A stretch of 64,000 nucleotides of DNA from positions 1,115,001-1,179,000 of the forward strand of contig JACVTC010000026.1 in NCBI GenBank assembly GCA_016946835.1. The letters are read 5' to 3'. Each line of letters opens with the position of its first letter. The first letter of the stretch is position 1. Under the pieces are notes generated by a model. It was not told the DNA's origin, ran no database searches, and saw only the letters and a list, made by a program, of their open reading frames with translations. Of the stretch, positions 22,206-35,051 are shown piece after piece. Origin of the DNA: Neocallimastix lanati (nom. inval.). Taxonomy: Eukaryota > Neocallimastigomycota > Neocallimastigomycetes > Neocallimastigales > Neocallimastigaceae. The position numbers and the translations under genes are program-made.

Positions 22206-22586
22206 TAATAATAATAATAATAATAATTAGGTAAAAATTTTTAATATTGAATAAATTAAATATGATTTTAACAAACCTTTTTTATACTTTAATGATTGTA
22301 TACTAATTGTGGGAGATGATGGTAGTAATGAATTATCATCATTACCATAAATATTGTAAAGGTCATTTCTTTTATCATTTATTGAATTAAAGAATAATTT
22401 TCCTTTTTTCTTTTTTGGAGCTGAAGGTTCATTTTTGTTGATTTCTTTATTAATTCTTGTGGGTGTTGAAAATTTATCATCTTCTAAATATTCTAAATTT
22501 TTTGAAGTAAATTTTGGTGATTGTAAATTTTTATTATCATTATTAATTTTTTTAAAATCTTTTTCTATATGAATATCAAAAGACAT
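20327..22586 (-). CDS. F-box and leucine-rich-repeat protein (AMN1/FBXL-like)
   Basis: Three exons on the minus strand close in phase to 674 residues: 22586-22277, about 22169-20921, and 20792-20327. Residues 1-390 are low complexity, rich in Asn, Ser and Lys. The F-box (about 391-431: LPNKLWKIIFNYLNYKEIL, then LDIWKKIDI) would bind Skp1 in an SCF ubiquitin ligase. Leucine-rich repeats follow to the C-terminus (LKSLIMEKTAI, LKCLNINNCSNI, LNKLECSNI, LQFLNISNN, IKYLDISNCGSLTD, LKIIKINGSDI), with Cys/Asn positions typical of the AMN1-type repeat that captures substrates. Intron 2 (20920-20793) contains 47 consecutive A on the plus strand, yet the LRR frame resumes correctly after it. Intron 1 ends in five AG sites spaced 6 nt apart, all in frame. 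The F-box and LRR calls are secure; the partner and substrate are unknown. Confidence 0.85.
20865..20911. repeat. A47 run inside intron 2 of the F-box gene (T47 in the transcript)
   Basis: A 47-base pure run sits between the donor GTTAGT (complement of 20915-20920) and the acceptor TAG (complement of 20793-20795). Read through without splicing it would code poly-Phe and shift frame; spliced, it disappears. It resembles an overgrown polypyrimidine tract. Confidence 0.85.
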
Positions 22587-23424
22587 TGATCATTTAATCT
22601 TCTCTTTTTTGAATAATAAATTCTATTTATTTTAAATTTATATATTAATAATAGTATTATCAATTATCTTCTAATTATATCATTAATTATATTTAAGTAT
22701 TTCATAATATTTTAATTTTTTTTTAAATAAAAAAAATTTATATTAATTATTTTATAATTATAAATTATATTTATTATTTAAAGTTTTTACTTATTTTTAC
22801 TTATTATTCTAAAATTAATTATTTCTTCTTTAAAAAAAAAAAAAATTAAATTCATTTATATGAAAAACTAATATAATTAATTAAATCTCTTGTTTTCATA
22901 ATAATAATAATTATAATAATAATATTATTAATATTATCTTTTTTGGTAAAAATATTATTAATTAAAAAATTAATTAATAATAAATTCTAATTCACTTAAT
23001 TAATTATAAATTTATTAACAAAAATGATAGATACATCAATTTAAAAAATTTAAGGGTTATGGAATATCCATTATTGATTAATACAAATTTAATATTAAAA
23101 AAGATTTGAATGAGACATTTAAATATATTTTTAATATTTATAACATTAGATATTTTTATTTATTTTAAAATTTTATCTATATATTGATATTAATAAATTT
23201 TAAATTTTAATAGAAAAAAAGGATCAAGAGTTTCTATTTTTGTAAATTTACCATGAGTATTAAATTTAAATATAAAAATTAAAAAAGATTGGTAAATTAA
23301 ATAATTTTTTAAAAAAGAGAAAAAGATATAAAAGTAATAATAATAATAAAAAATATATATATAAATAAATTATTAAATAAATATTAACATTAATAGATAT
23401 TTTATTATTAATATGTAATTAAAA
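22587..23424. other. Divergent intergenic region
   Basis: This separates the divergently transcribed F-box (-) and WD-repeat (+) genes, so both promoters must lie here. It is almost pure A/T with short A-runs; no ORF or named element is recognisable. Confidence 0.5.
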
Positions 23425-26400
23425 ATGGAAAATATGAGAGTTTCATTTTTTGATTTAAATGATAAAATAAATGTTAATAAGGGTTATTTGAAAGCAATTG
23501 AAGGACCAGTCGATGAAAATAGTGACAATAATAATATTAATATTAATAAATCTTCTCAATATGTGATTAGGCCTTGGTATGTATTGAGTAAAATTATTTT
23601 ATATAAGCTCCTTTCCCTTGATGAGAATATAGATGAACAACTTAAAAAAGATATATATTCACTTAAAAAAGATGATATAGAAGAATGGTTTGATTATATT
23701 AATAAAAATTATACTGTTCCTCCATCTAGAATATTTCAAATATCAAATAAAGTACCTTTCACAATTCAACATCAATGTCAGTCTTTATATAGTTATACAA
23801 ATCCTGTTCAAATACTAAAAGTATTATATACACCTTCTTTTAATGGTGTAGCATCATTTATATTATTAGATACAATATATATTAGTATATGGAAAGGAAC
23901 AAACTTATATAAAAGGATAAAAAGAGATAGTAATAAATATTATATGAGAATAAAAGAATGGGTTTGGGTAGATAAACAAAGATATGTTATGGCATATACT
24001 GATAATATGAAGATACTTGTAATAATATAAATGAAAAAATAAATATATTCAAAAAATTTAAAAATATATACTAATTATGTATATTTATGAATTTTAGATT
24101 TTTAATATGAATATGGATTTAATAAGATGCGTTAGTTGTGAAATGCCAATTATAAGGTAATATATTTTTTAAAAAAATCTGAATATAAACATTATCTAAT
24201 AATATTTAACATTAAAATAATTAAAGTGCGATTTATCTTTCAAATTATGATGAAGTTGTTATTGGTAGCTTTGGAATAATAAAAGTACTAAAAATAAAAT
24301 AATAATGATAATTAAAATAAAGATTTTATAAAATATTATTTATTATTTAAATATATATTAAATTTATAAAACATAATTAATATTAAAATAGGGATATCAA
24401 ATTAATTATGATTACATAAGGTATTTTTTCATATATATTTGATATTCAATAAATATTTTTTTGTACTAACTTTGCAATATTTTTTAATAATAAAATTATT
24501 ATAAATAGGGATAGAAATGATGATAATTTTATTAAGCAGTCTGATTTAGAAATTGAAGATTTTCAAAATGATCATTTTATTTCATTGCTATATTTTAGAA
24601 ATAGAACAAAATACTTATATGCAGTCGATGAGCGTTCAGTATATGTAATTTTTCTTTTATTTTAAAGTTATATAATATATATAAAAAAACGATAAATTAA
24701 AAAATATTAATGAAATAAACTAAATTAATTAGGAATATTCATATGAAACTGGTGAACGAATAAAAACTTTTAAAGAAATTCATAAAATGTCGATTACACA
24801 ATTAGTATATTGCGAATCCAAAGATTATTTAATTACAGGAGGAAGGGAAGGAATGAGTAATTATTAAAAATATAATTATTATAAATATACATATACGTTA
24901 ATAAATATTAAATTAATAATAAACATTTATATATAGTAAAAGTATGGCAGGATACGAAATTATTATATCAATTTAATAAACATAAAAATAGTATTACATC
25001 TTTAATAGTACTTTTTGATTATTATGAAATGAATAGAAAAGCTTTCAATGTAGAGTTAATTTCAACAAGTATTGATGGATCATTATTTATTTGGAATCTT
25101 GAAAATTGGACAGGCGAATACAAGTAAAATTGAAAATCATAATAAATAATTATTTTTTAAAAAAAAGAACATTCAATGAATAATCAATATATATTATATT
25201 ACAAAAATTATTTATTTATTTATATAGATTTAATGTTCAACAACCAATTTATTCAGCAAAATCAATTTCATCGAATCAATTTTATATTTCTACTAAAAAA
25301 ATGATCAATGTTTTATTATATAATAAATATAAAGAAGATTTATTAAATGTCAGGTATAATTTATAGAAGTGACTAAATAAAAAATATTATTAGAATAATT
25401 ATTTATAATTAATATATGAATAAATATTTTTTTTAAAGATCAAAAATTATGTATCTTAAGAGAGTGGAGTCAAATATTAAACCAGCAAGAATATTATGTC
25501 TTACTGAAGATAATTCATGTAGATTTATTTCTCCTGTTACAGGTCAATCAATTACGATATCAATGCCATTATTAGAAGATATTAATATAAAAAAAGTAGC
25601 TTATTCTTTAGATTATGGTAAATATATAATATATTTATATATAATATAATAATATTATAGAATAGCAAAGATATAAAAAGTTACATTTTATATATGATTT
25701 TTACATATTTAGATAGATTATATGCCCTATTATGGGATTCGAGCATAGTAGTAATTTCAACAACCACAAATCCATGTCATTTAATTGAAGAATGGGGAAA
25801 TTCATGTACTTATAAATATAATTAGTAAATTTTAAAAAAAGTTTACAATCATTATATATATATTTAGTAACGCTTTAACAATAAAAATAATTTAAAAATA
25901 AAATAAAAATATTTAGTCTCATCTATAACTGATATTATAATGTATGATCCTTCAAAATCTATGGAGACTCAAGAAATATTGCCATATTTTATTCTGGGAT
26001 GCTCTGATGCAGGTCAAATTTTAGTTTTAGATCCTGCATGTTATGGATATACTGAAAAAACTATTCAAGTAATAATGATAAAGTAATAATTAAATTTTTT
26101 AAATGATATATTAATTAATATTATATTTTAAAAACAAAAAATAAAATATTTTATTTTTTATAAAAAAGGCTCATATCGGAAAAATATTAAAAATTATACT
26201 TAATACTAAGCATAACAAACTATATTCAATTGCTGAAGGTTATTATATTAATTAAATTTAAAAATAAATTTTTTTCATCATATTAAAATTTATATAAAGA
26301 TCTTAAATTAAAAATATGGTCAATTAGCTATTCTTCTGTTAATTGTAATTCTAACGATTCGGAAAATATTGGTGTTTCTATTGATATATTAAATTGTATT

Positions 26401-28858
26401 GATTATTCTGAATTAGCATCACCATTAATTGATATTTGCTTATATGAGACCGGAGGAATGATTGGTGCTGTAACAGAAGTAGGAAAAATGATTATATATA
26501 AAGAATCTGGTAAATTTATATTAAATATATTTATATTACTTCAAAAGTAATTATGATTAATCATATAATAATTATAATTTAATTTTATAGATAAAAGTTA
26601 TAAAACAGGATCTGACTCAAGTTCTGTTGGTATAATTAATATAGCTTGTTTAGAATTATTAGGAATTTTTGCAACAATTGATCGAGAAGGGTGCTTAAAA
26701 ATATGGGATTATAATAATATTTTAATTAGGTTAGCAAATATAACAAAATCTTTAACCAGTTAAGTTAATAATATAACTAACATTTAATATTATTTTGTAT
26801 TACAGAGAAATATGTTTGAATATTTCTATTGATGCAGTAGAATTTTTGAATCAACGTGGTGATATTATTATTGGATATTGTAATAAATTATCAGTAATAA
26901 AAATTGAAGATTGTAAATATATGTATACATATATATATTAAAATATAATTATATAACTATATAATATATTCATTAAACTTATAATAAATATTTATTATAT
27001 ATGAAAGATTTACAATTGGAACCTTTGAAATATTTATTAACTCTTAACCATGTAGATGACCAAATTGAAATACCAATTGATTTCAATCATAATCTTAAAT
27101 GGTGGATAATAGAAAAGATGTATTAATATAAAATTAAAAAATTTTAGTTTAATTAAATAAATATTATATATATGAAAATAAAATATATAATGAATACTCA
27201 TGTAATTATACATAAATTAACATAATTATTTAAATTTTTATAATATATTAGAGACGATATTGAAATGTTAAAACGAAAGCTGAAAAATCAAAATCAATCT
27301 GGTTTATCTTCTAATGATATTGATGAAGATTATTTAATTGATAAGAACTATAACAAAATAAAGCAGAGAAAAAAAAATAAAATTTCTCTTAATCGTAATG
27401 ACTATGAAGATAGTTCAATTTTTAGTGGTTATAAGCAAGCGTTATATAAAAATATTGAATTTCTTCAAGAAGATGATATTCAAAAACTAAAAAATGAAAA
27501 TAAAACAAAAAAAATGGATGAAAATAATAACAAGACCTTAAATGATGATAATCAGGATTTTATAAATAAGAATTTTAATATTATAGAGGAAGATAATATA
27601 GATGAAGATGATTCAAAAAATAAAAATACTAATAATAATAATATTAGTAAAAATAATAATAAAAGGAATGATTCAAGTAAATATGAAAAAGGTAAAAAAG
27701 AAAGTGATGCCGCTAATGAACAAATTACTAGTATTAAGGATAGTGATGATTATAAGGAGGATAAAAAAGATAATGATCTCGATGATTCTAAATCCAAATT
27801 AGTTGATGATAATAAGGGTAATGAAAAATATAAAATTCATGTGAAATTCCTACAAATATTTATAAATTAATCATATGAAACATTACTTTATACATAATAT
27901 ATATTATTATTTTCCCTAGTATTAATACAATAAAATATGAATTAATATATATTAAATAATATACAAATATATATAGGTGAAGAAAAATCCAAATCAAATG
28001 ACATTCTTCAGAAGGCTTTATATACCAAAAATATGATTGTAAATGATGTTATTAAAATAACTAACAAATCTAACTTTACAAAGAAGCATCTTGAAAATGC
28101 AAATATATTAACTCAAAAGAATAAGAAAGTTAAAAAGTCAAAAAATAAAAATAAAATTAAACTTAAAAATAAAAATAATAAAAAGAAGTATTCCCAGAAT
28201 ATGAATTATATGATAAACAATGATAATTCGAAATTTAATGGTAAATTAAAACCAAAAAAAAAATTAAATAAAGATGAGAATAAGAATGAGAATGAATTTA
28301 ATGATAGTGATAATGGAAATTATGACGAGTTCAATTATGATTACAATGATGGATTATATTTAGATGATGATAAAAATGGAAAAATTAAAAAATGTTATAT
28401 TTTGAAAACTCCAAAAATTTCAATAATGAGTAGTGATAATTTTCCTGTTGTTATGACAGTATGTAGAATAAAAACTGTTTTAAGTAAGTATTTAAATAAT
28501 TATGTTGCTCCAAAATATGTGGATATCATTATTCCTGAAGAACTTACAAATAATTCTTCATTATCAAATGAGGAAATAAAAGATAGTAATTCTACAAGAA
28601 GTATATATACATTTTCAAAAAAAGATAATTTAAATAGAAGAAATGGATTTTCTATTAGAAATAATATTGATGGTAAAGAAATGTTAAACGATAATAATGA
28701 TGAATCATCTATTAATGATAGAAATAACAGCAATAATTATTCAATTATCAATAAAAATTGTAATACTAATACTAATGCTACTACAACTAATGCTACTACT
28801 AATGCTACTACTAATGCCACTACTAATGCTACTACTACTAATGCTACTACTACTAATG

Positions 28859-28892
<34 letters not shown>

Positions 28893-30407
28893 AACTACAA
28901 CTACTACTACTAGTACTACTACTACAACAACAACTACTACTACTGCTACTAATAATAATAATAGTAACAGTGATAATATTAGTGAAAATAAAAATAGTTT
29001 CTTATTCGATAGTTATAAAGTCAGTAATAATAATATTAATATACTTAAAGGAGATTCTGGAAATAAAACAAAAGGTATATTTAAAGAAAATACTTTACAT
29101 ACATCGAAACCAAATAGTAGCCAAAGTAATAATGAAAAAAATGTAATGAAATGCTTTAATAAGTATGATATTCAGAAAAATAAAAAAAAAAAAAATTTAT
29201 TTTTTAGTTGTGAAAAAAAGATACTTGAAAATTATAAAAATGAAAATATATTTAAAAAAAATAGTAATTTTTCCCATTATAATAATAATAAAGATCAATT
29301 AGATAACCATTCAGGAAGTGAAGAAAAATTCTCAGATGAATTTAATAATATTATTGATAAATTAGAAAAACATAATATAATACCTAAAAACATTTTAGAA
29401 ATAATAGTAACTAGTATGAATAATAAGAAAAATTATAATAGAGATTTAGTTGGTGAAGATAATAATATATCAAAAAATGAATATACAAGAAATAAATATT
29501 CGAGAAATGAATATCAGAGAAATGGATTATATGAAAGTTTTCTTAATAAATTATATGAAAATATTGATAATAATAAAAAAGAACATTATGATAAATTTTG
29601 GTCGAATTTTGATACAATATCAGAAAATAATAATGATGATAATAAAAATAATAAATTTGATTCAGATTTATCAAATGACATTCATTTTAATAATAATACT
29701 ATTAGGGGTGAAAGTAGTAATGGATATAACCAGAATGACAATAATAAATATGATAACAATATCAGTGATGATAATAACAATGAAACAAATAAATATAATA
29801 TGGGAAAAAATTGTAAAAATATAAGCAATACAATTATGGGTAATTCGATAATATGGGTTCAAAATAAAAATAAAAATATTTCAAAAATTAATGATGAAAG
29901 AAATTTAAGAATTAAAGATGAAGGAATTCCAAAAAATGATGAGAAAGAAATTTCTATGACTAATAATGAAAGAATTTCAAAAATTAATAGTGAAAGAATT
30001 CCAAAAATTAATGATGAAAAAATTTCAAAACTTAATAATGAAGAAATTTCAAAAATTAATAAAGAAAAAAAATGTTTTAACGGAAGTTCAGTAATTAGTA
30101 ATTCATGTCAAAGCATTATTTTAAAATCAAGGAATAAATATAGAACAAAGGAATTTATAAAAACTAAATCATCGTATAGAAAAAATATGATGGGTGTTTA
30201 TAGTAGAATAACAATGGATAAAATTGATAAAAAAAATAATATTAATGACTTTTTGTTTAAAAATTTCATATATAATATTTTTAAATATAACAAAAGTGTA
30301 TTTATAAACGATAATCAAAATAATAATCAAAATAATAATCAAAATAATAATCAAAATAATAATCAAAATAATAATCAAAATAATAATCAAAATAATAATC
30401 AAAATAC

Positions 30408-30441
<34 letters not shown>

Positions 30442-30461
30442 CAAAATAATAATCAAAATAC

Positions 30462-30547
<86 letters not shown>

Positions 30548-30666
30548 TTAATAATAATAATTATAGTAATAATAATAATAATAGTAATAATAATAATAGT
30601 AATAATAATAATATTAATAATATTAACAATAATATTAATAATAATAATAATAATATTAACAATAAT

Positions 30667-30715
<49 letters not shown>

Positions 30716-31446
30716 TTAACAATAATAATAATAATAATAGCAATTACAACATTAAACATAGAGTAAATAGTTTAATATCAAATGTAAATAAAAATTTACA
30801 AATCAATAATAGTAAAAATCCAATAGTATTTAATAATTCTAAATTAATAAAAAAGAATTATGATTTTGATAAAAGCAATGAAAATAATTTATGTTGTGTT
30901 CAAGGAATTCCTTATAAAGATAAAGATGAAAATAATGATGCTAAAAATAAATGTATCAATAATAAAAAAAATTTTTTTAATGCTAATGATTCTTTATCAA
31001 TTGAACAAATAATTAATTCTTTCTTTGATATATTATATAGTCCAAAAATATCTTTGTTTGAAAAATGTGAAATTATTAAATTAATGCCATATATCTATCA
31101 ATCACTTGCATCAGATATTCCAAATGCTGAATGTTTTATTATTAATAAATTATTAGATTTTATAGTTCATAAAGATTGGCAGGTAATAATTTATATATCA
31201 ATTTTTATTTACTCTTTGTTATTTTATATTAATTTTTCTTATAAACATAATTAACATTAATAGATTAGATTTTTTGTATTAGCTACAATACCTTTATATT
31301 ACACATATAATGATAATATTATATTATCCGTTTTATCATGTCTTAATGATAAAAATCAATATATTGCGTAAGTATAATAAAAAATTTATTATATAATAAT
31401 TTAATGTAATTATTACATTTTTAAGTATATTTAAATATTTTTATAA

Positions 31447-31486
<40 letters not shown>

Positions 31487-32074
31487 TAATAAATAGTAAA
31501 CTATCGAGAATTATTTTAGGCTATTTTGGAATTGATTCAAAGAATGAATTAATTAAAATATTTAATGAAAGAGGTTACAATCGAGTTAAACAAAGTATCA
31601 ATCATTCTAATTTCTTGGACGTAATAATCAATAAAAATATTTATTATTATAGCAATAATTGAATTATAATTATAATATTAATTTTTATATTTTATTATTT
31701 TGCAGGATATAATATATGAGAAAAAAAAACAAAATGACCCTAATAATATGAAATTTAGTGTTGAAATAAAAGATTGGATTAATAATAATAATAATAATTT
31801 TAATAATAATATGAAAATGAATGAAGGTACAAATATGAGAAAAGACTCATTTATTGAAACATTAGAATATAATAATACTACTTTTAAACCAAATAAACTT
31901 AATGAGAAAAATCGATATATTATATTACCTGAAATTTGTAGTAATAATAATAGTGTCGCTAATTTTATTAAAACAGTGAATTTAGGAGTAGGTTTTAAAC
32001 ATAAAAAAAATAACGATAATAATGAAAAAGATAATATTGATATTAGCCAAAAGTTACCAAAAATAGAATCTTAG
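23425..32074 (+). CDS. Giant WD-repeat protein with Thr- and Asn-rich linkers and a helical C-terminal region
   Basis: Twenty-one exons close in phase to 2247 residues: 23425-24018, 24098-24156, 24227-24284, 24392-24420, 24509-24644, 24733-24856, 24937-25123, 25228-25353, 25439-25617, 25713-25805, 25917-26068, 26169-26238, 26300-26509, 26591-26729, 26806-26912, 27008-27119, 27252-27817, 27977-31182, 31264-31367, 31497-31620, 31706-32074. Residues about 130-790 form WD-type beta-propeller repeats (VKVWQDTKLL, SIDGSLFIWNL, LKLKIWS, GCLKIWDYN). Residues about 800-1980 are low complexity: acidic/basic, a Thr tract (about 1246), short KINDEKIS-like repeats and a long Asn/Gln tract (about 1758-1905). 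Residues about 1990-2130 look HEAT-like helical (FFDILYSPKISLFEKCEIIKLM, FFVLATIPLYY, FGIDSKNEL). A propeller followed by a long linker and helical end recalls WDR87/WDR97-type ciliary proteins, but that is a weak guess. Confidence 0.8.
28771..28956 (+). repeat. ACT/GCT trinucleotide tract coding a Thr-rich segment
   Basis: A run of ACT codons, interrupted by AATGCT and ACA, codes about 45 threonines with Asn-Ala interruptions in the giant WD protein. It lies in the correct frame of a 3.2-kb exon, so it is translated; the parallel leucine frame is a shadow. Confidence 0.9.
30310..30742 (+). repeat. AAT/CAA trinucleotide tract coding an Asn/Gln-rich segment
   Basis: About 145 codons, nearly all Asn with regular Gln near the start (CAAAATAATAAT units) and Ile or Ser later, lie within the giant WD protein. 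Such a tract is prion-like in composition. Antisense Ile or Leu frames are artefacts. Confidence 0.9.
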
Positions 32075-32714
32075 TCTATTTTGTATTTATGTATTAAAGT
32101 TATAATTAATTGTATATAACTTATTCTTTTTCTTATTAATATACATTACATAATATTTCATAAAAATCACAAGCTAAATTATCGTGGCTTTTTATTAAAT
32201 GATTTAGATAAAAATTTTAATTATAATCTTATTGAAAAATTAAAAATGAAATTTCAATGTAAAATATAGATTTAAAATTTTAAATTGTATTTATTAATGA
32301 AAAATATTGAAGTTATTCCTCTTACATTATATAAATACAATAATAAGAATAAATTCAATACTATGTATTGTTCTAAAATTAATTTAAATTAGTATATTTT
32401 AACTTTGTTATTAATAATACTTTCAAATATTATATAGATAAATAAATATTTTAATTTTAAATATATAATTAAGTGTTAATTTAATAATAATAGATTAGTA
32501 TTTTATGTGAAAAATTTAATGGTAAACGATATTATTTTATTTATTATTAATTTTATCATTACTATAAGATTATTAATTATATATTTATTATTATGATTAA
32601 AATATGATTGGGATTATTAATATTATTAATATATAATGAATAAGTATGAAATTAATATAGTTTATTTAATTAAGATAAGAATTATTTAAATATATTTATT
32701 ACATTTTTATTACT
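32075..32714. other. Convergent intergenic region, nothing recognised
   Basis: About 640 bp of A/T sequence separate the 3' ends of the WD-repeat (+) and BTB (-) genes. No ORF or repeat of note. Confidence 0.5.
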
Positions 32715-35027
32715 TTAAAATATTTTTCTAAAGAAAGAATCTTTTCTTTTTTTACCAACATTTGGTGAAAAATTTTGCTTCTGTGAACTTAGCATTTCTT
32801 GAAATTCATATCCTGGTCTTACATTAAGAACTTTAAATCCATTATTTGGTTCATTTTGATTTTTAGTATTTTTTTTAAAGTCATCATAATTATCGTATTT
32901 TTTATCATATTCTTCATGACTTTGAACTAATGAATCCATAGATGTATTTTTAATATCTTTGAATCTTACACGGGGACGTGGTGAATTAGATTTTTTATTT
33001 TCATTAAATGATTTAACAGGTGAAGCAAAGCTACCATGAGGTGAGGCAATTTGATTTCCACTATTTATTGAATAATTTGAATTATTACTATGATTCATAA
33101 TAGATTTTGGAAATGGAGGAATTTTTATATTATTATTATTGTTGTTGTTTGTAACTTCAATAGGTTGAAATGGAATAGATTGAGGATTTATATAACTATT
33201 TTCTTCACTATATTCTTCACAGTTTTCTTCGTCATTAATTCTATTGCCTATATCTTCTTTTTCTTCATTTATTTTTTTAATATTAACATAAATTGGGAAC
33301 GAATCCATATTTGAGGTATCTCTTTTATTTTTTAATATTGACTTATTATCATTTTCTTTTTTAATAAAATAAATAATTAGTAATTATTCGATATTATGTA
33401 AATAATAATATATGTACCAATGGAAATTACTTTTACCTGGATAAATGATACTTCCATTACTTCTTTGACTATAATTTGTACCATTTTTAAGAATCTTTGG
33501 TGGAGAATTTTGTGGTGGTGGCGGAAGATTAAAAACAGGAGAATTTATATAAATATTTGAATTATTTGATTCAATATTTCTCGGGGATGATGGAATATTT
33601 TCATTTAAAGAAATAGCACTATCTTTATGATCTATATTTATTTAATAGATTATATAATATTTTTAATATAACTTTTTTCAATTCTGATTTCCAATTTTTA
33701 TTATTTTTATTTATTTTTGTATATAACATTACTATATTGCTCACCATTCTTTATAATAAAACCAGAATTATTTCTATTATTAGCATTATTAGAATAAGAG
33801 ATAGTATTCATTACATAATTTTTATTTGATTCTGATTCAAATTCTTCATCTTTTGACACACTTCTGTAACTTTCGTCTTCATCGTCTTTTCCTAAATAAC
33901 TATTAATAATATCTGAAGTAGATTTAGAATTATTTTTTGTAATTCTATGTTTTTCATTATCAGAATAATTGTCATTGACGCTCATTGTTGAATTATTACT
34001 TGAAATATTATCTAAAAGTCTTAATCTATCCATCATTCCTTCAATAATAATATGCTTTGGTACAATTGAATCTGAAATTGCTTCTTCTAACTCTTTTATG
34101 GATAGTTGTGAAAAACGTATATACTTAAATAAAATTCCTATTTGTTCTTGATTAATTTCTAATTTTGAATTAATTTCTGTATCAGGGTACATGTATGATG
34201 TCATATATTTTATACCTTCAGTATGTAATATAACATATCTTTGTATAAATTTATAGAGACTATTAATTGAAACTTGAATATTTTTTTCATTTAATAGTTT
34301 TGTCAAAAGAAAGTGGAAATTTGGAAATGGTATTTTAATTAAAATACTATCTTTGATAGAATTAAATGTAAAATGTTTTTTTTCTAAACCTTTTTCTTGA
34401 TTTATTTGAACAATATTTAAATCAATATCCATTAAACTCTCTTTTAAAATTAAACATGCTGAGCTTAATAACTTTTCTATCCATTCATTTGAAAGCGCAT
34501 ATTCAAATGCCTGATGTAATATACCTTTAATTTGACTTGGTGTAATTATTTCTGGAATAATTGTTGAACTAACAAATTTTCTTAATTTAATTATGAGTTC
34601 AGGCATTTTTAAAAATTCAGCAAGTTCAATAAAAGATAAAAAATTTTGTAATGTAATATTAATATTTTGTGAATATATAAATTGTAGTAATTCCTATAAA
34701 ATTAATAATTATAAATAATTAAAAAATATAATTTGATAATTATAAAATAATATACTATCATTAAAAAAGAAATAATATCATATTATAACACTTAATTACT
34801 TCAAAAGCTCTTCCAGGATCAGGGAATGGTAAAATATAATCAGCATATTCACCCTTACTCATTGTTATTTTACCTGAAAATAAATCATCAAAAAAACCTG
34901 AATATCCTGCTAATAAAATTTTGTGACATTTAATAATCTTTGGAGTTGTTGTTGAACTTGGCAAAGGTGTAAAAGAAAGTGTGACATCAGCATATTGCTT
35001 TGATAAATAAAATGATGTAAAATTCAT
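32715..35027 (-). CDS. BTB/POZ-domain protein with BACK-like helical region and disordered tail
   Basis: Four minus-strand exons close in phase to 670 residues: 35027-34800, 34693-33745, 33631-33437, 33355-32715. The BTB fold spans about 1-110 (YADVTLSF, IKCHKILLAGYSGFFDDLFSG, YILPFPDPGRAFEELLQFIYSQ, LAEFLKMPELI). A BACK-like helical region follows (about 120-290, including FKYIRFSQLSIKELEEAI). The remaining 300 residues are low complexity, with Ser-Pro clusters, a PPPPQNSPP motif and a basic C-terminus (KKRKDSFFRKIF). BTB-BACK proteins commonly serve as substrate adaptors for cullin-3 ligases. No Kelch repeats are present. An in-frame upstream ATG at 35049-35051 would add eight residues; I prefer 35027 because it begins closest to the BTB fold. 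The family is secure and the function unspecified. Confidence 0.85.
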
Positions 35028-35051
35028 TATAATAAAATATATTGAAAACAA

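Noticed and set aside
30310-30742. CRISPR-like regular repeats
   Set aside because: They are trinucleotide codon repeats in a eukaryotic exon without spacers.
28500-30759. Antisense and out-of-frame ORFs rich in Leu and Ile in the giant WD gene
   Set aside because: Shadows of the ACT and AAT codon tracts; the in-phase exon of 3206 bp explains the region.
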